Below, piece by piece: positions 60,707 through 64,000 of a stretch of DNA of 64,000 bases (the first letter of the stretch is position 1; each line of letters begins with the position of its first letter). The stretch comes from Actinomadura craniellae (GTDB taxonomy: Bacteria > Actinomycetota > Actinomycetes > Streptosporangiales > Streptosporangiaceae), in the NCBI RefSeq assembly GCF_003289645.1, contig NZ_QLYX01000013.1, positions 1 to 64,000 of the forward strand, read 5' to 3'. Position numbers and translations under genes: made by a program. Below the pieces are notes generated by a model. The model was given only the letters and a program-made list of their open reading frames with translations, was not told the DNA's origin and made no database searches.

Positions 60707-61012
60707 ACCGCTCACCCTCGCATATCCATGGAACCGGGTTCGGTGATCTCAAGATCGTGATATTTCCCCACCAAGGCGACGAAACCCCGGGCCCGATCAC
60801 GCCACGTGGCCGGGAGGACGCTGAGCCTCAATCGGTCCGTGACCTACGGAACGTACATTGAGCAGCACGGTGATCCCACCACCGGACCGTCATCGACGCC
60901 GCACCACGTCCCGTCCAGGGACGGGTGAGCCCCGCGGCAGAGCCGCCGATCGGGCATGATTCCTCACCCACAAGGCGTTGTGCGGGCGAGTGAACAGGAG
61001 CGCGCAGTTCAG

Positions 61013-63763
61013 ATGAGCGACGAGACCACCAGACGGTTGCCGCTCCGGGCGGTGCCGATCGGCGTGGCCGCGCTCGCGGGCGTGCTCTACGCGGTGGCCT
61101 CGCTGTCCGGCTGGGGCGGCCGTTCGTTCACGGCCTGGGCCGAGGTGGTGGCCGCCGCGTCCGCGGCGGGTTCGTTCTTCTACGCGGCCCGCCGCCCGCC
61201 GGGAGGCGCGGTCGGCGGCGTCTGGCGCGACTCGTGGCGCTGGTTCGGCGTCTCCGCGCTGTGCTGGTGCGCGGGCGCGGCCGTCAACGCCGTCTCGGCC
61301 ATCGTGCTGAGTCGGGCCGCGGTGGCGCTGTCCCTGGCCGACCTGTTCTACCTGGCCGGCATGATCGCGCTGGCCACCGGCTTCGTGGTGCCGGTCCGGC
61401 CGCCCCGCGAGGCGCGGACCTGGCTGCGGTACGTCGCCGACACCTACGTCCTGGTGTGCGCGCTGTTCGTGCTCGGCTGGGTCACCCAGTTCGGGCGCCT
61501 CTACGGCCTCTCGGCGGAGTCGCCCTCGGAGTTCCTGCTCGAACTGCTGTACCCGCTGATCGACACGGTGCTGGTCTGCGCGGCGCTGTCCTTCGTGCTG
61601 GGTGCGGCCCGCGGGCTGCGCCGCGGCAGCGGGCTGGCCTACCTCGCACTGCTCGCCTTCGCGACGGCCGACATCATCACCACCGTGCAGCGGCTGGGCG
61701 GCGGGCTACCGGCCGACGACCCCGGCGACATCGCCCGGGTCGGCGGGCTGCTGCTGCTCGGGCTGGTGCCCTGGGCGGGCTCGGCCAAGCCCCGGCCGGG
61801 GGGCGACGACGAGCGGGGCCGGGTGGTCGGCCCGGGCATCATCACGGCCGCCGGCGCCGCCGCGGCGGCGATCTTCATCGCGGGTCGCTCGCTGACCGAC
61901 GCGAACGGGCTCGAACCGGTGGTGCCGATCGTGGCGGCCTCGGCCGCGCTGGTCCTGCTGACCCGGCTGGTCGACGTGCTGGCCGAGAACGAACGGCTGC
62001 GCCGCGCCGCCGACCGCGGCGAGGCGCATTTCCGCACGCTCGCCGAGAACATCAACGACGTGGTGTTGATCTTCGACGCGGACGGCATCGTGCAGTACGC
62101 CAGCGCGGGCGCCCAGCGGACCTACAGCATGGCCCCCGACTTCCTGCTGGGCCGTCCGATCCAGGAGATCATCCACCCCGAGGACCTGCCGGGGGTGCAG
62201 AGCGCCTTCCGCGCGTTCATCCGCGGCGACGAGCCGGTGCTCCGGGTGGCCTGCCGGGTTCGGGGGACCGACGGCACCTGGCTGCCGACCGAGTCCACCA
62301 TCACCCGGTACGCCCGCGGGCCCGAGGGCGAGGAGCGGTTGCTGGTCACCACCCGCGACCGCAGCGAGCAGGTGGCGCTGCAACGGCAGGTCGCCCACCT
62401 GACCTTCCACGACGGGCTGACCGGGCTGCCCAACCGGGCCTACTTCGAGGAGCGCACCCGGGAACTGCTGTCGCGGCGGCAGGAGGAGGCCGGGATCGCG
62501 GTGGTCTTCGTCGACCTCGACGGGTTCACCGCCGTCAACGACTCCGCCGGGCACGCGGCCGGCGACCAGGTGCTGGCCCAGGCCGCGCGGCGGCTGCGCG
62601 CGACCGTCCAGGCCGACGACACGGTGGCGCGCTGGGGCGGCGACGAGTTCGCCGTGCTGGTGCAGTACCCCCGCGACCCGCACGGGGCCGAGACGCAGCC
62701 GGTGGTGGAACTGGCCGAGCGGCTGCTGCGGGTGCTCTCGGAGGAGCCGTACCGGGTGGGCACCAGCGGGATCGCGCTGTCGGCCTCGCTCGGCATCGCC
62801 TTCGCGGCCGGCGGCTGCCCGGAGGACGACGCCGACCCTCCCGCCAAGGCGGGTGCTGAGCTGATCCGCAACGGCGACCTGGCGATGGCCCGGGCCAAGG
62901 AACTGGGCGGCAGCCGGGTCGAGGTGTTCGCCGCGCACATGCACACCGATGTCGTGCAGCGGCTCGAACTGGGCAGCGAGCTGCGCCGGGCGCTGTCGGA
63001 GCGGCAGTTCACGGTGGAGTTCCAGCCGGTCGTCGAGCTGGCCACCTCCCGGGTCACCGGGGTGGAGGCCCTGCTGCGCTGGTGGCGCGGCAGCGTGGCG
63101 GTGCAGCCGCGGGAGTTCATCGGCCCGGCTGAGGAGTCGGGGCTGATGATCCCGCTGGGCGACTGGGCGCTGCGCGAGGCGTGCCGGGAGGTGGCGCGCT
63201 GGCGACAGGAGTCCTGGGAGGTCGGGCTGTCGGTCAACTTCACCGCCCGGCAGATCGCGGCCCCCCGCTTTGTCGAGTCGGTGGCCGAGGCGCTGGAGGA
63301 GACCGGCTTCCCGCCGCACGCCCTCACCTTGGAGGTGAAGGAGGAGGTCCTGGTCGAGGACGGCGGGCAGAACGTCGAGCGGCTGTCGGCCCTGCGCGAG
63401 CTGGGGGTGCGGCTGGCCATCGACGACTTCGGCACCGGTTACGCCTCGCTGGCCTACCTCGGGCAGCTCCCGGTGGACGTGATCAAGATCGACCCGTCGT
63501 TCGTGGCCGGCCTCGGCCGGGACGAGACCCTGACCCTGCTCACCCGGACGATCGTGCGGCTCGGCAGCGACCTCGGCCTGACCGTGGTGGCCGAGGGCAT
63601 CGAGCGGCCCGAGCAACTGGAACTGCTCCGCGAGATGGGCTGCCCGCGCGGCCAGGGCTTCCTGGTGGCCCGTCCGATGGCCGCCGGCCGGGCCGAGTCG
63701 CTGGTCCGGACGGGCCTGCAGGGCGGCGCGGGGATCCCGTTGCAGGGCGTGGTTCTCGGATGA
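61013..63763 (+). CDS. Membrane-bound PAS-GGDEF-EAL protein (cyclic di-GMP turnover)
   Basis: About 916 residues. Nine to ten N-terminal helices (about 10-320) form a sensor, then a PAS domain (FRTLAENINDVVLIFDADGI; about 345-450), GGDEF (ARWGGDEFAVLV intact) and EAL (EALLRWW, LSVNFTARQI, LAIDDFGTGYASL, IKIDPSFV, VAEGIER). The EAL sub-motif usually reading L-E-I-T-E is LEVKEEVL, a Thr to Lys change next to a metal ligand. In S. coelicolor a similar gene (cdgF, from memory) also sits just upstream of ilvB. ATG 61013 follows AGGAG; the frame is open from 60956. Confidence 0.92.
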   Translation: MSDETTRRLPLRAVPIGVAALAGVLYAVASLSGWGGRSFTAWAEVVAAASAAGSFFYAARRPPGGAVGGVWRDSWRWFGVSALCWCAGAAVNAVSAIVLSRAAVALSLADLFYLAGMIALATGFVVPVRPPREARTWLRYVADTYVLVCALFVLGWVTQFGRLYGLSAESPSEFLLELLYPLIDTVLVCAALSFVLGAARGLRRGSGLAYLALLAFATADIITTVQRLGGGLPADDPGDIARVGGLLLLGLVPWAGSAKPRPGGDDERGRVVGPGIITAAGAAAAAIFIAGRSLTDANGLEPVVPIVAASAALVLLTRLVDVLAENERLRRAADRGEAHFRTLAENINDVVLIFDADGIVQYASAGAQRTYSMAPDFLLGRPIQEIIHPEDLPGVQSAFRAFIRGDEPVLRVACRVRGTDGTWLPTESTITRYARGPEGEERLLVTTRDRSEQVALQRQVAHLTFHDGLTGLPNRAYFEERTRELLSRRQEEAGIAVVFVDLDGFTAVNDSAGHAAGDQVLAQAARRLRATVQADDTVARWGGDEFAVLVQYPRDPHGAETQPVVELAERLLRVLSEEPYRVGTSGIALSASLGIAFAAGGCPEDDADPPAKAGAELIRNGDLAMARAKELGGSRVEVFAAHMHTDVVQRLELGSELRRALSERQFTVEFQPVVELATSRVTGVEALLRWWRGSVAVQPREFIGPAEESGLMIPLGDWALREACREVARWRQESWEVGLSVNFTARQIAAPRFVESVAEALEETGFPPHALTLEVKEEVLVEDGGQNVERLSALRELGVRLAIDDFGTGYASLAYLGQLPVDVIKIDPSFVAGLGRDETLTLLTRTIVRLGSDLGLTVVAEGIERPEQLELLREMGCPRGQGFLVARPMAAGRAESLVRTGLQGGAGIPLQGVVLG

Positions 63764-63819
63764 TGAGACAAACCGTCCACGGATTTGACCGGTGGCCGGA
63801 AGTCGGCCACTGTGGACGC

Positions 63820-63870
63820 GTGCAGAGCAGTCCCATGATCCTTGTAGTACTCGGCAGGCGCGCGGCCTGA
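63820..63870 (+). CDS. Branched-chain amino acid leader peptide of ilvB
   Basis: A short ORF ends MILVVLGRRAA followed by TGA at 63868-63870, with either ATG 63835 (11 residues) or GTG 63820 (16 residues). Its Ile-Leu-Val-Val-Leu run is exactly what a ribosome-stalling sensor of branched-chain aminoacyl-tRNA needs, and the I-L-V-x-L-G-R/K-R tail resembles the ilvB leaders of other actinomycetes. It lies 1 nt before a potential antiterminator arm and 95 nt before ilvB. Confidence 0.8.
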   Translation: MQSSPMILVVLGRRAA

Positions 63871-63871
63871 C

Positions 63872-63927
63872 CCGAGCAGTCGGCTTGCGCGCTCCCCTCG
63901 ATCGCCCTCGGGCACGGGGGGTTTTTT
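63872..63927 (+). terminator. Transcription attenuator between leader peptide and ilvB
   Basis: CCCGAG (63872-63877) can pair with CTCGGG (63908-63913), while an alternative terminator uses GCCC-TC-GGGC flanked by CCCC/GGGG and ends in GGGGGGTTTTTTG (63916-63928), the only strong T-run of the intergenic part of the window. Stalling in the leader peptide would favour the first pairing and open ilvB. Confidence 0.7.
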
Positions 63928-63964
63928 GTTGGCCGGATCCTTCTCCCACCCAAGGAACTTGCAG

Positions 63965-64000
63965 ATGACCGAGCAGATGACGGGAGCCCAGGCGCTGGTC
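63965..64000 (+). CDS. ilvB: Acetolactate synthase large subunit, N-terminal fragment
   Basis: The window ends 36 bases into this frame: MTEQMTGAQALV. The T-G-A-Q-A-L-V start matches actinomycete IlvB, and AAGGAAC precedes ATG 63965. The protein would make acetolactate for valine, leucine and isoleucine synthesis with ThDP and FAD, but only the first residues are seen. The leader peptide upstream supports the assignment. Confidence 0.75.
   Translation, partial: MTEQMTGAQALV

Overview
The window is chromosomal DNA of a very GC-rich, non-Corynebacterium actinomycete, most likely Streptosporangiales (Thermomonosporaceae-like) or a relative. Grounds: almost every third codon position is G or C, GTG and TTG starts are common, and the family content is typical (SigE-family ECF sigma factor, DUF1206, DUF6458, DUF5753-type XRE regulator, TreS-Mak-GlgE). 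The order iscS - mnmA - MetE-like - ligA - GGDEF/EAL - gatCAB - GGDEF/EAL - ilvB is the conserved actinomycete core arrangement. Species assignment is inference.

Left edge, 1-2365: accessory DNA. An IS3-family element runs off the left edge. Its right terminus cuts an XRE/DUF5753 regulator of a whiJ/abaA-like locus, whose HATPase anti-sigma-like partner and a cysteine-containing protein follow. Next come a perfect AT-rich 25-bp inverted repeat and a 191-bp MITE-like element, which has a relative near 25.1-25.3 kb. 2366-6994 encodes one very large protein of unknown function.

7122-16551: a minus-strand surface-polysaccharide operon read from 16551 down to 8049: two GT2 enzymes, a CelD/FemAB-like GNAT protein, a polysaccharide deacetylase, a MOP flippase, a multi-pass polymerase-like protein, a third GT2 and a small membrane protein. 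Nearly all junctions are 4-nt stop/start overlaps. 16812-24973: glycogen/alpha-glucan metabolism, with glgE-treS-mak on the minus strand diverging from glgP on the plus strand. No glgB is present in the window.

25342-34915: a SigE-family sigma factor with a membrane partner, a NADAR-family protein, a hypothetical protein, a SWIM zinc-finger/SNF2 helicase pair, two convergent Uma2 nuclease-fold genes, an enoyl-CoA hydratase and an SDR. 35011-41493: acyl-ACP desaturase behind a palindromic operator, two tandem Ser/Thr kinases with membrane-embedded C-termini, and etfBA. 41545-43384: a tetR-MFS unit with a perfect 24-bp operator.

43436-64000: the conserved core. iscS and mnmA supply sulfur and the tRNA thiolase, followed by a MetE-like protein, ligA and gatCAB. 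Two complete GGDEF-EAL proteins flank gatCAB. The window ends with the first codons of ilvB, preceded by a leader peptide (MILVVLGRRAA) and a T-run terminator that form a transcription attenuator. I found no tRNA, rRNA, CRISPR array, prophage or recognisable defence island. The least explained features are the palindromic intergenic repeats, the 1,542-residue protein and the isolated AT-rich inverted repeat.
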